A DNA stretch of 60,000 nucleotides from the NCBI GenBank assembly GCA_030704615.1, contig CM060731.1, forward strand, positions 63,904,756 through 63,964,755. The letters run 5' to 3'. Each line of letters begins with the position of its first letter. Within the stretch, counting starts at the first letter, position 1. This document shows, in pieces, positions 33,301-44,737 of this stretch. Below the pieces are notes generated by a model. The model made no database searches, was not told the DNA's origin, and was given only the letters and a program-made list of their open reading frames with translations. The stretch comes from Takakia lepidozioides. Lineage: Eukaryota; Streptophyta; Takakiopsida; Takakiales; Takakiaceae. A program made the translations under genes and the position numbers.

Positions 33301-36021
33301 CATACTACTTGCCACCCAGGCATAGAAGTGAACCTTTTCTTACTGCGGAACACAATGGGTCATCCACAACACTACTTCAGCTAAGAACAGGTGGACAAAC
33401 AGTGGCGAGTAAAGTTCAACTTTGCGAAGAAAAGAATGCAAATGACACACAAATTTAACTGGAAGCACACAAGAGATCTTACCGTCCAGAAAAACTCGAT
33501 AAATACAAGCCAGAAGCCTCTATTAGAAGCTGGCAGAAACTCCATACACAGTGAGAACACAACCTGCATCATCAAACCAACGTAGACTTACAAACTAAAA
33601 ACTGAACCACATCCTGCTAAGCACACAGCCTTGGCCCCCTCTTCTCTTTTCCCAAACGTGTGGTAAACTAGTAATGGAAGTGTCAAGACACATCTCAAAC
33701 ACTGAACGGCTGATGTGGTTCTTGCATGGTTCTAAGGGATAATATGACCGAGAGCAGCTGGCTGTCACCTGCTGTCTACCAGTAACATGTATATCCAGTT
33801 AGTGTAGATGAACTAATGCATCCCAATGCAAGCACCGACATAACTTCAAACAGTGTGCTGAAAGGGGCCTTACAGATGCACCACCAAGTCCAAAACCAAC
33901 AAATGCTCGAGACAGCAGAAGCCACCAGAATGCTGGAGACCAAGCACTGCAAAAGCAGTTAATGAATGCGTTAGCAGTTTCTGACTTTGAATCGTGAAAC
34001 ATTGAATCCAGATAGAAGGAATTGATTAGAGAGAAGAACGCTGAGAATCAGCAAAAGATAAGTGGAATCCACCTATGCAGACAACTAATTTTTGCAAAAC
34101 TGAGCTGAATAGCAGTGTGCAAAATAGGGCTCCACCCTGAAAGTAGCTGAGCTGCAAGGAAGCTCAGAGTAGATTATCAAGGATTCAACTCAAGCTTTCA
34201 GCAACATTTTCTCTGTTACCAACGTGCCTAAATCTCCTTTGTCTCAATCTGATTTCAACAACACTGGCAGAAGTGATTCCATGATAGTTACAGGGTTCTT
34301 TTCAACTACCTTAATGGACATTGGGACGAACCAAGTAACAGATTTTCAGCGATATCCTCCCCAATGAGGAAGGAAATCACATCACTCTTCCAAAGAAGAG
34401 TGAAGAAGAACAGGGACACAAACTTAGTAGCACGGAAATGTCATGACGGTTCACTTAGTATCGAAGGTCGGGAGACATAAGGAAGAAATATACCTTAAGA
34501 TACCAAAGAAGAATGTGAAGAGAGCTGTTGTGAGAAATCCAAGTCGACGCCCTTTTACATCAGACACAAGACCCCAACAATAAGCACCTCTGCATCACAG
34601 CCCCACGTCTATGAATACCTGGTTGCTGTGCATTCAAGCCAAACTTTACACTGTTTGTTTCTTATTATTGATAACATGCCCCCCAGCCTAAAGCTTTTTC
34701 ATGGTAGAGGATGAAGGGCAAGCAACCAGAGGTCTAGTTCACCCATGCAAGAGCTGTAGATCGTTTTGTTAATCCATTCATTGTCATCTATAATCAAGAT
34801 ATTCTGAGTAAAGCAAATGAAGTTGAAGTGAGAAGAACCATGAAGGTTGTCAGATGAGAACCTGCAGCTGGGCAGCTCAAGCCTGGTGATGTTAAAAAAC
34901 ATCTCATGATACTTAACAAGGTAGTAGATGTGCAAATATATCCAGACAATCAATGCAGCCAGTCCAGGTTGCAATTTATATCTACTGAATATTTCCTTGT
35001 CTTAGAACCTGCTCATTCACACTAATACTTGAGGGGGGTCCAGGATGTTGTGTGTGTGCATGTGGTTATGTCTGTTGGTTGGGGGGGGGAAGGGGGCACT
35101 GGGCGGATGGGGAAGAGAGAAGTCTGTAGACAAAACGGTGTTCAATTCAATGGACAAACCATACAAGAAGTGCACTCCTCACAGCTAAATTCATATATAA
35201 AGAGGCTGGAGATGGATGAATGGGGGAGGAGGTACAGGATGACGCCAGCAAAAACAGCACTGGAGATGGCGCTTTCTCCAAATGAGGACAGCTGCCACTC
35301 GCACCTTGCCTGCCATACCATCCTTGCAACATCAGACACTCACTAAACTGTGCACTGCACACGTGTGCAATGAGTTCTGCAACATTTACATGGTATTTTA
35401 GGTGGAATCTGTCAAGTCACATGAAAATAGGAGCCTTGTAGACTCTGAACTCACATTTGAGAGGTAACCAAAGGTGAAACGAGATAGCCCCAACAAACTG
35501 CTAGAGGACTAATTTGAGAGAACTAAGTTATATTACTTCGTATGGATCCTCAGGTGATTGACAACATATTTGTTACAACTTGCTCTCTTCACACATGCCC
35601 CAGGTCACTGAGAAACAAATGACCAAATAGGCGCACTGACTACCCTCTGCATTAAGGATCATGCATGAAATGACAGGCTTATACCGCAGGACCAATGAAA
35701 GAGAGAAGAATCATCTCAGCTGCGTCAGCTAGCCATGCCAGGCCTGTGTATGTCACCAACCCTAGCTGAAACCTTCCAAATCCTGTGCCATACCCATTTG
35801 ACGCTTCAATCAGCAATCACATCTGTTCCCATCCCATTGCTTCAGAGCCCTCATTGAAGGGTTGGATCTACACATACAAAGAAACCAGAGAGTTACACTA
35901 ATTCAGTGATGAAGCAGAGAAACCTACCAATTCTCTCAATCACTTCTTCAACTGTTATAGGTTCTCCATCGGCAGTTTCATTGCTGATAGAGGCAGGTTG
36001 TCTTGGTAGTTCCTGTTCCAT
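30384..36021 (-). CDS. NiaP/OCT7-like major facilitator carrier (nicotinate or organic cation transporter)
   Basis: Exons (minus strand): 35928-36021, 35685-35782, 35236-35309, 34494-34589, 33874-33946, 33483-33563, an unclear one near 32790-32850, 32472-32556, 32086-32209, 31116-31753, 30604-30681, 30384-30413. The start [11 protein letters not shown] leads to [96 protein letters not shown] and the end GKKVADHLR. The product is about 510 residues with 12 expected membrane helices, the usual length of plant NiaP. The family imports nicotinate or related compounds across the plasma membrane. The intron after 32472 has a GC donor. The exon near 32.8 kb reads well only with a one-base shift, so either I have mislocated it or the gene is damaged there. 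Other phases are consistent. Confidence 0.85.
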
Positions 36022-36871
36022 ACAATTTCCCCATCAGATCTCATCAATCTTCACTGCAAGCCTCCTTTGGAAGGAAAGTCATGAAAAATGTATTACAAGT
36101 CCACCGAGTTCACGGCTATCATAGCTTGAAATTGTCAGCTACTCACCTAGCTTGGGTTGCTCACTGTGAGACAATCATATAATGCATCTGGGGCACTTGC
36201 TTGTTCCGGTTTCATCCCCCATTTGATAACCACTCATGTCCACTCCTCCAACAAGCTTGTAATATTATTTGTTTGTCATTTTTGATGGGGAGGGGGGGGG
36301 AAGAATCCCTCAGATAAAACACCATGGCAAGGCACCCATGGGAAGAGAGCCATTGTTTAGATATTTCAGATTGAGAGGTCAAATACCCACAACAGAGTTT
36401 CTCCTGCCCCACCCTATTCTGACAAATCTCGATTGCCTGAATACTGCTTGCCAAAACTTTCTCACACTAATTATCAAGACACGCTTGTCGATAATTCCTC
36501 GTTCTTGAAAACCAAAAGCGCTCGTTTAGTTCTGCCAAAGTAGGAGCTCAAATGCGTACAACACAGCTTCTCCTGCCCACTGCCCACTGTTGAGCAGATC
36601 TCAATTGTCTGAACACTGCTTTAATTATCACCAACATGCTTGTCGGTGAGATTCAATCTATTTGGGAAGCCGAAATCTACCGACAGCCGGCTGAAGCTCA
36701 GACGCTGATTCCTCAACCACAACCCGATAGCAGGACGATAGAAAAGATGCCAATAGACAGAGCATCCGGTGTGATGCAAGTTGAACACACGGCTACCAAG
36801 GCCGGTTGACGGCTCAACGCCAGCAGAAGAAATTCTCATGTGCCAGTAGCGAGTCAGGAAATTACCAGTAA
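36022..36871. other. NiaP upstream region, no gene seen
   Basis: Contains a near-direct repeat of a segment with CTTGTCG...ATTC and CTCCTGCCC (about 36400-36500 and 36570-36660). No coding similarity. Confidence 0.3.
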
Positions 36872-37192
36872 ATGCGAAGTCTCGAAGGCTTGCTGCTGCT
36901 CCTCCTGCTGTACGGCTGGCATGGGTGCCATAGCGCTAGAGTGGATGACGGCGGCGGGGGCAATCAGACGCAGCTTCATGCTACATTGACGATGACATGC
37001 CCCACGAAAGGCAACGTAAAAAGGGGAATGGAGGGTATTGCTGCTTTCTCACACAACGCCGACGAGGACGAGCGCAGACGCCCAATAGCGCAGAAGGAGT
37101 CGGAGGTGGTCAAAGCGTCTAGTCTTGGATTGGAAAGGTTAGACATTTATACCCACCTTCCAGTCTCATCACATTCAAAGATAGCAATCTGA
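36872..37192 (+). CDS. Possible small secreted protein
   Basis: A 106-codon frame begins MRSLEGLLLLLLLYGWHGCH, which would be a good signal peptide with cleavage before ARVDDGGGG. The rest is hydrophilic and unknown. No TATA box or homologue is recognised; it could be chance. Confidence 0.2.
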   Translation: MRSLEGLLLLLLLYGWHGCHSARVDDGGGGNQTQLHATLTMTCPTKGNVKRGMEGIAAFSHNADEDERRRPIAQKESEVVKASSLGLERLDIYTHLPVSSHSKIAI

Positions 37193-37299
37193 GAAAGAAG
37201 GAGAGAGAGAGAGAAGGTGATTGTTGACACGAGAATTGGCTTCTATCATCATCTTCCTGCTGCTACACACCAATCAACTTGTGTATTGAAAAACCTTGT

Positions 37300-37500
37300 A
37301 GCAGAGACGAGATACATTGCCGCATCTGAGTCAAGACCAAGAAACTTCGGTGCTTTGCCAAGCCCTAAAGCTACATGGATACTCGGAGTGGTACCTAGGT
37401 TCTCAGCCTTATGGCTATTTGTAAGGTTATTTTTTCCTTACCTCTATTAAATGCCATACCACTTCTAAGCTTAAAATTTAAAAAAATAATAAAAAATAAC
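37300..37500 (+). mobile_element. LINE/SINE 3' tail with hairpin
   Basis: A 3' end with GTAAGG-TTATTTTTT-CCTTAC (37421-37441) followed by an A-rich tail of about 20 bases (TTAAAAAAATAATAAAAAAT-like). It shares the nine-base loop with the tail at 19970. Confidence 0.55.
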
Positions 37501-37599
37501 AAGCCAATGTTTTATTTTTATTTTTATTTTTATTTAATTTTTTGCCAATGTTAAGTTGCCATGTACGAATAAAGTAACAGTCAATTTGTTTTGCTTTGT

Positions 37600-37700
37600 T
37601 TTTTTTTTTTCCTTACAGAACAAGGGGATTGTAGCCCTGATAAGCTTTATTAAGAAGGTAAGGAAAAAATAACCTTACAAAAGGCCATAAGGCAGATGAA
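37600..37700 (-). mobile_element. Second LINE/SINE 3' tail, opposite orientation
   Basis: On the minus strand GTAAGG-TTATTTTTT-CCTTAC lies at 37678-37658, with an A-run tail at about 37615-37602. It faces the plus-strand copy tail to tail. Confidence 0.55.
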
Positions 37701-38363
37701 TGAGGTACCACTCGTAGTTTTTTCTAAAGAACCGGGACAGAGGCTCTGGAATTTGATTGATAATGGTCCATGGCAAAGGTAGACAAGCAAGGAGAAAATA
37801 ACTTGCGGGAAGCCCTGGAGACCAGCAGAGTTCCAAAAGAAGGTCCTATCAAGAGAGGTTGGGTAAGAGCACAAGCGAATATTAAGGATATTCCCTAGAT
37901 GCCTTTCGAATATTCTCCAGCGAAACTGAAATTGAGAAACTAAAAATTTTGCGAAAAGTTTTTTAACTGCTCACATAGGCCCTCACAGCATCACTTAAGA
38001 AACAAGTAACACCTATACACGATAAACATGTTACCCTATAGGCGTGGCGTTTCCTCACGTTATGCGAACCGGATACCCCAGAAAACCCCAGAAAAACAAA
38101 AATCGTGATTTTCAGTCCGGGTATAGGCAGTTTAAGCCTTAAAAAAGTTATTTTCGCACTGAGAAAATAAATCTGAAGATACTTATATGCACCGTGCCCA
38201 TTATTCCTATGACCGCGGTTTGAAAACATTTAACCCCTATGACCGCGCGGGTTGTGCTCACGGATAAACCAACCCCCCTATCAGGGAAGCTATTAGAATG
38301 ACTTTGGACCATTTTTAATAGCAACTATGTGCTTGACATGGGCTGGTTTAGTTAATAAAGTAA
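37701..38363. other. No gene seen
   Basis: Contains upstream LINE-tail relatives and unique sequence; nothing supported. Confidence 0.3.
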
Positions 38364-39419
38364 GGCCCCGGCCGCACCTGCCGGTTAGCTAACCAATGGC
38401 TAACCGGACAGTTAAGTGACTGGCCCGATAGTTAATTAAGGACCCGGCCGCACCTCCCATCTAGTTAACTGGGCACGTCCCGGTTAACAAACTATGCTGC
38501 TGCCCGGTTTTCTTTCCTGCCCGCGCGAACCACTTTCTCTCTCCCCGTGTTCAGCCTCCAGGGTCGTCCCTGAAATCGTGTTTCTTCACTGGTACTTCTC
38601 TACTTTGTCACCAGCATGGACACTTCTCACTGTGCCGTACAACTGCATTCCAAAATGGTGTTTTTTTTTTTTCCACATGAGTTACAAAGCTTCCCCGCTT
38701 AGGAAAAAGGTAGTTTTCTCTTGGATCAAAGGCTGATACATGTGTTGTATGCTTCAGTTTCAAGTCTGTGGCACAAGTATACCGTGAACATATGTAGGTC
38801 TTTAGCTGAGAGTGAGGGGTGGTTGGTGGTGTGGTACAGGCATATAATGTGCAACAGCTTGAATCAAGTCGCATCAAGTTCAGTAAACTTGAGCAAGAAG
38901 TAGCTTAAGTTTAGGGGGTTGGCTCTCATGGCAGTGGGCCCAATCAGGTAAAGGACGTGCACACCAAGAGGAGGTTGTGCGGACTCTCACTAATACGCCG
39001 GGAACTGGAAATGTGCGATTCTCCTTTACTTTAATGAAGCTGTTGTGATAATCACAATGTGAATGCTCATGCTTGAAGCTAATTTTATGGTCGTGCGCCC
39101 CTGCCCTGCAAGAACCTCTCCACTCTCCCTCTGCACTCTATGCCATCGCGAGCGCCTGCCCTGCAAGATCTCCCCGCCGTCATATGGCACCTGCAAAACC
39201 TCTCCGCCGCTGCCCAATTTTTAATTGTTGACCGAGATTTAACACCTCCATGGAGGAGGTGTTAAATCTCGCCCTCTTCCCTTTTACAACGTTTAACAGC
39301 TGTTCATCGGCCGGTTATCTAACCGGCTTCTTAATCGGGCCTAGTGCGGCCGTCTCCCTACCGCTAACGTCAATCACCTAACTTGATTGACGTACTAATT
39401 GGCAGGTGCGGCCGAGGCC
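38364..39419. mobile_element. Non-autonomous PIF/Harbinger-like DNA transposon
   Basis: The left end GGCCCCGGCCGCACCTGCC and the right end GGCAGGTGCGGCCGAGGCC form terminal inverted repeats with one or two mismatches. Both ends are flanked by TAA (38361-38363 and 39420-39422), the kind of 3-bp target duplication typical of PIF/Harbinger. Subterminal repeats of GGCCGCACCT (38445) and CGGTTA motifs occur at both ends. About 1,056 bp, with no transposase frame. The terminal family assignment is inferred from TSD and TIR only. Confidence 0.75.
39233..39271. repeat. Perfect 17-bp inverted repeat
   Basis: Arms CGAGATTTAACACCTCC and its exact complement are separated by five bases (ATGGA). It lies inside the Harbinger-like element and would fold into a strong hairpin as RNA. 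Confidence 0.9.
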
Positions 39420-39796
39420 TAATATAACTTTTACAAGTTTACTTTTAATGTAACTTTTAACAATTGTAACTTAGGTGATAACTAAAAATAATTAAAAAGA
39501 TGATTAAAATATAAAAGATAAACCAGTAAATATTTATAAATATGGAACATATGAATATAGAGCATTGTTTTTAAGATCTATAAATAAAAATAAAAATCTA
39601 TCTTTTCTTGTTGTTGTCATGTTTCTGAGGTTGTAGGTGGAGAGGGGATGAGAAAACTGTGGACTGTCAAACAACAACCATGTGAAGAGAGACAAGCGGC
39701 TGATCTATCTACGTTTGCTGTTGCAAGGCGTGGGAACCCTCAACATTGATGAGCGTTCTCGTTTCCATAGCGTAGGTTTCTTCATCCCGTCCTTCC
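39420..39796. other. AT-rich intergenic sequence
   Basis: No gene seen; may contain the promoter of the next gene. Confidence 0.3.
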
Positions 39797-41640
39797 ATGG
39801 CTCAATTTCACAGCGAAAAAGACCTTCACACTTACTTGGAACACTTACAAACCGGCTATGGCTCTTCCTATGCATCCTCACTGTGGTCCTCTGGAATCCG
39901 GAGCAACCGACAGCTCGCCAATGCTAGCAAAGGCGACCTGATAGAGGGTGGCGTGACCAACAGGGCCAGCGACATCATAGCCAGCGCAGCTCGTAGAAGC
40001 ACAGTTGATTTTTATCTATTTTTGCATCTTTTGGAGCGAGGAAGTTCGTTATGATATTATACTACCTTTGAGGCCATTGGAAATTGACAGATGCCTGAAC
40101 TAGATATTGTGTGCACGAAGGGGGCCATCGATGTCCATCAAATTATGCTCTAGAGTATGTTGGCTAATCACCCGTGGAAAAAGTAAAAGACATATACAAG
40201 AAGGATCAAGAGTGAGGGGACTCCAGGCACCTCAAATCCAGATCCCCCTCCTGCTCGAGCCTTCCTTCTCCTACACTTCCTTTCAATGGAACATAAGAAA
40301 CAAGTCCCGCTGAGTATGGTGCTACCAGGTGTGGACACACTAGTGGTGACTTGTGGCCAAGCTAGGAGACAGCCACTTTCCAATGTACCAAAAGAGGTAG
40401 ATGAGCAAAACCTGAGATTCCTGTCCCATCTAATAAGAGGGCTTGGCAGGAGGAAGCTTCCAGCCTTTAGTGTGATACCTATCTAGCGTTTAGTGTGGAA
40501 AACCAAGTTGTTTTGATGTTGTGACTTAGCAGTGCTTCTATGACACTCGTTTCCCGCATGTCCTTCGGGCAAGAGCCTTCGATGGGATGGATGGGATGGG
40601 GGAACGGGCTTCACCTTGTGTTTCACCTCTTTCCCTTGTCGCCTTCTACAATTGGTAGTTGACATCAATTTCGAATCTTCTGTCACAATCCATTCTAGAT
40701 ATTGTTGCTTTTAAGCTCCAACATTCACCTTGCCACTATATTAGTGGGAAGAAATGGACTGATTTGACTCTCTGACCAACTTTGGCATCACGCTCTTGTG
40801 TGTAATTTTGTAGAATTTTTTTTCTAGGCACTAACATGGTAGGTATGTTGTTTCCTTGAAAGATGGGCAGCAGCTCGGGGATACAAGTCCCCTCACACGT
40901 TTCGTACAGAGTTTGGTGGGCAAGGTTCGAAAAGGAATTGAGAAAGCAGTACCAAATTCTGTAATCACATTGCCAAAGGGTGTATATTGGTTGGGAGACC
41001 CCAATAGTTTCTCAAACCAATTATTTGTAAGACCATGTTATCTAAAGCTTTTGGAGGCAAAGGAGGAATATTTTAGGGTCAACGAACGGTTTAATTCAGT
41101 TGTTTATACTGGGACTCCAGGGATTGGCAAGTCCCATCTGTGCGCGTTTTTTATCAGCAAGGAACTCATTGCAGGCAAGGTCATTTTCTTGGAGGTTTTG
41201 CCAGACCCAGATGATAAACGACAATTTTACAGGTTAGAGCTTAGGGAGGGTCGCGCTTATGTGCAGGAGCTTGCATCTTTCACACGCATCGACTTGCCTT
41301 ACGGGGATGAAAATGCCCTGTACTTTACCGATGGTGGGTCACCAAGTGAGTATTTTACAAAACATGGCTTACAAAGATACACATTTGCAAGCCCCTCAAA
41401 GCCCCTTTTAGGGACCTGAAGAAGATGAGGGGAACTTTGTATTTGTATATGCCACTGTTTGATGTGGAAGAGATGGAGGCTTGTAGGGCTTCACTCGAAG
41501 CTTTCAATGGAGTTACCAAGACTGAAATAGGGGATTGGTTTTCCGCCGCCGGAGGAGTGCAGAGGGTAAGATTTGCACTAAAAACATTCTTCTTTTTAAC
41601 AATCCAGTTCTTACCTCTCAATGAATAGCTCAGGTGAGTT
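39797..41640 (+). CDS. RHS/Crinkler-type P-loop NTPase with SAM-like N-terminal domain
   Basis: First exon (39797 to about 39998): MAQFHSEKDLHTYLEHLQTG, SSYASSLWSSGIRSNRQLAN, GDLIEGGVTNRASDIIASA, a helical SAM-like unit. After an intron the frame at about 40860-41400 reads LPKGVYWLGDP, FVRPCYLKLL, then a Walker A VVYTGTPGIGKSHLCAFF and GKVIFLEVLPD. After a one-base shift near 41400 the frame goes on: LYLYMPLFDVEEMEACRASL and TEIGDWFSAAGGVQR. The G.PGIGKS and the later PxWsxxEL...C...GGxxR pattern are those of RHS proteins and of the NTPase in Crinkler-RHS-type proteins, known from trypanosomes, oomycetes, fungi and some plants. Function in plants is unknown. The frameshift suggests a pseudogene or an unrecognised splice. 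Confidence 0.6.
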
Positions 41641-41929
41641 AGCATGGCTAGTTATAATGCTTTGATATAGCGAAGGTAATTTAGAAGAACAAAGTTCAGT
41701 GTGGCATGTAAAGTTGGCTGGCATTGGTTAAAGATGTAATGCAGTTGTTTACTAACTTCGGGATTTTTGTTATGGAAAATCACCCGGTGGCTATGCAGTT
41801 GCTGTCAGACAACACTCTTGATGCCAAACTTGGCTGAGGTACCTGTGACAATTGGAGAGTCCTCACGAAAAAAGAAAAAAAAGAAAACTCGTCAAACCAC
41901 CTGAACTTCTTCTGACAGGGGTCGTCTCT

Positions 41930-42232
41930 TCTCCTTGCAAGGCCTCTGGAGGAGTCTTCCCTGATTATGGTGGGAATTGGGGCAGTGGTGATGAGAGGGA
42001 GGTTTTGCTGCGGATGGGGATAGGGAGGGTGGGGGTTTCGGCCATGACAGAGATAGAGATGATGGCCTGTCTGGGGCACATAGTGATGACCAATGGGGAG
42101 CTTCCAAGAAGTTTGTGCCTTCTCAGAAGGGTGGAGGTGAATGTGGGGCTTGCGAGAATGACTGGTGGGGTGGAAATAAAAGTGACTGTGATCTTCCCTC
42201 GCGTGCTGATGAGATTGATAACTGGGCATCCG
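41930..42232 (+). pseudogene. eIF4B fragment A
   Basis: One frame reads REGGGFGHDRDRDDGLSG, DDQWGASKKFVPSQ and LPSRADEIDNWASV. Plant eIF4B has just such Gly/Arg/Asp-rich sequence with repeated SRADExDNW..KK blocks. Only this part is present, with stops upstream. A second copy lies inverted at 44.4-44.7 kb. Confidence 0.5.
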
Positions 42233-42288
42233 TGATTTCCATAATGTAATTACAGGGCTGAGAGCTTAAAAGTCGTTGCCTCTTTTCC

Positions 42289-43066
42289 TTAGAATGAACA
42301 CTCTTGCATTCCTACACATGGTATGCAGTCCATACCTGCAAGTACATTACACCTATGCTAGAGACAAGTTCATTATGTGTTTTCTGGCACTGACTGGATG
42401 TTTTTTAATGAAGGGGTTGGCATGTGCTCTGGAATTGGTGCCTTCTAGTTTGCTGTCCAGCATGAAAACTATTTAGTCATATTTCTAAATGTTCTGCAAA
42501 GGCTCTGAAAAGCAAAGACACTGGTGTGGTGGGGTGCAGGTGACGTTGGAAGCTGAGGTCACAAACAAAGGAGCCCGGGCATTGTATGGCAATCTTGGCT
42601 TCATACGTGCCATACGCCTGCATAGATACTACTTAAATGGTGTCAGTGCATATCGTCTAAAATTGTTATTTCCAAGACCTCATGATCCGAATTCCCTTTT
42701 TGTAGTTGATGGAGATGGCTACGATATACAGGATTGAATTAAACCGGTTACAGACTTACCCAATCACAAGTTCAGTATCATTTATTTTATGGCCAAGAGA
42801 CAGTTCCCTATTTCCATAAGACCAGGGTCTCATGCTCAACTAAAATTGCCAACCAAGCCTTTCAGGCGTTGCTCCCTTGCAAACACTGGTTTGAACTGGT
42901 GGAGGCGATCCCCATGATCCATGCAATGTGTCATACTTGAGCATTTGGGATTCTCAACGCGTCAGCAGTGTGATCATTAGACCTGACCTGTCTGTTGGTT
43001 TTTGCTGCTTGATATTCGGTTGCAGCGATTTCCATGATGTAATTACAGGGCTGAGAGCTTAAAGTC
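42289..43066 (+). repeat. Left arm of an inverted duplication (NAA30 3' part)
   Basis: The arm matches 44738-45530 on the opposite strand, with small differences: GAATGAACACTCTTGCATTC, the last NAA30 intron and exon, the 3' flank, and the end block ATGTAATTACAGGGCTGAGA. Confidence 0.85.
42540..42737 (+). pseudogene. Duplicated last exon of NAA30
   Basis: The copy keeps the acceptor (GGGGTGCAG) and the full final exon with its stop: [20 protein letters not shown]...ending DGDGYDIQD. It differs from the parent exon at a few residues (for example AIRLHR for AKRLHR and GVSAY for GVDAY). No other NAA30 exons accompany it, so it cannot make an acetyltransferase alone. Confidence 0.85.
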
Positions 43067-44439
43067 GCCGCTGATTTGATCACCCATTCTCCATTATTTT
43101 GCCTAATGATAGCATACAGCTTAATTTCTCTTTTTAGCTGGACCCATTTGGAGGTTCTGAACCAGGAACACTGGTGTTGTGGGCATGTGATGGTGCATCC
43201 TAATTTGTGGTGAAAGGTAGCTTCGGTTGATGCCTGTCTTATCCTGACTGTACTCTCCAGAATACTTGCTTTTGACACTTTCCTTCTGTCAACTTCATTT
43301 TTCAAGTCAGATTGTCTGCTCCTTAGAAAGGCGAACGGCTTTTGCATCTTGTCATGTACAGTCATTCTTCTCACGGATCCTGTTTGCAACCTTTTTGCTG
43401 TCCCATATGGACATTGATATAAGGGCATTGTCAGATTGATGGTTTATGCATTTAAAAGCTTTGCAGATAGTTCAATGTGCTAGTTAAGGGTTTACTGGGA
43501 CATTTCTTTTCATATCATGTGCAATACAGCTGTGGAAAGTCCTCTAGGTTGGGTCTCAGGCATGCCTTTCTCTGATTTTTGTAGGTGGCACTGGGAGCAC
43601 CCTGGGGCTTAATCCAGTGCATCTTTACTGATCTGTCCAAGTACTTCGTCAGTCCAACAACCTTAGGGGCGCTCGATCACCTGTGTAAGGTTTAAAGTGA
43701 GCGTGTAAGGTTATAATTCTTGTGCTCACTTTACCCATGAGCTCAGGTTGTGCTTCATCATGACATCCGCATGATCTTTGGAAGCAGTGGTTTGCTTAAG
43801 TTGGTGAAGTGGACAGCATCTGCTGGGCCTTAGCCCTTGGTTGTGAGGGTTGTTTGCCGTTCCACTTGAAGGAGGGGAAAGTGCTTTGTCATCAGTTGGA
43901 TAATCTTCAATGGTGGGCTCCAAGCCAAACTACAATGCCACATTAGGATGAGCGCCGTCTCCCTTAGTGCTGCAAGACTTGAGGGAAGCCTGCAATATTG
44001 GAAAAGCTTTGCCCACCTGTCTATGCATTTGCCCTTCTATTGGTGACTGTACAAGAGTTAACAAGCACTTTTAAGTGGGTCTCACACCATTCATCACAAA
44101 GAAACACGACCAACAAGTGTGCACAATATGTGGAGTACTATACAAATCCTAGGCCCTCCGGATTGATAGATATTCAGGATGCCAGCTAATGCCAAGTTCT
44201 TGTTTCTCAGCAAGACAGAAGGCCTCGTGGCAATGGACGCCGGCTGAATCCAGAGACGCCGGCGGGCTTGCAAGGGAGGGGTACCCCCTTCTTGTTAAGA
44301 AAGGTGACCGTGAGAACAATATGTAGGACCTCTCTGAGTGAAGACCACCACTTCAGCTAGCAAAATGATCTACATTTTGGCTTGCTCTCAGTTGAGAGTT
44401 TTGTGAGAGGACAGTTGTAAATGTTAGTGTCATGGACAA
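43067..44439. other. Spacer of the inverted duplication, no gene identified
   Basis: A loosely open plus-strand stretch at 43130-43400 is not recognised. Nothing else supported. Confidence 0.3.
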
Positions 44440-44725
44440 ACTACCGCAGCCTCATGCTTAACTCTGATTTTGACATCTCCAGGTCATGTTCCTGCTTCAT
44501 TGGGGTGGGCCCTCAGGCTTTGTTGGGGTCAGCACCCGCAGGAGCAGATGGCAAAAACTTTTTGATGGATCCCCAGTTATCAATCTCATCAGCACGTGAG
44601 GGAAGTCTTCTGCTGTCCTGGAACCCATCGGTCATCATCACAAGCCCCACATTCACCTCCACCCCCTGAGAAGGCACACACTTCTTGGAAGCTCCCCATT
44701 GCTCATCACTATGTGCCCCAGACAA
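44440..44725 (-). pseudogene. eIF4B fragment B
   Basis: On the minus strand: GAHSDEQWGASKKCVPSQ, then after a frame change LPSRADEIDNWGSIKKFLPS and APAGADPNKA. It is homologous to the plus-strand fragment at 41.9-42.2 kb. Frameshifts and isolation mark it as a relic. Confidence 0.5.
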
Positions 44726-44737
44726 ATAAAATCCGCA

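Noticed and set aside
43130-43400. Gene in the spacer of the inverted duplication
   Set aside because: Only loosely open, with a stop and no recognised motif.
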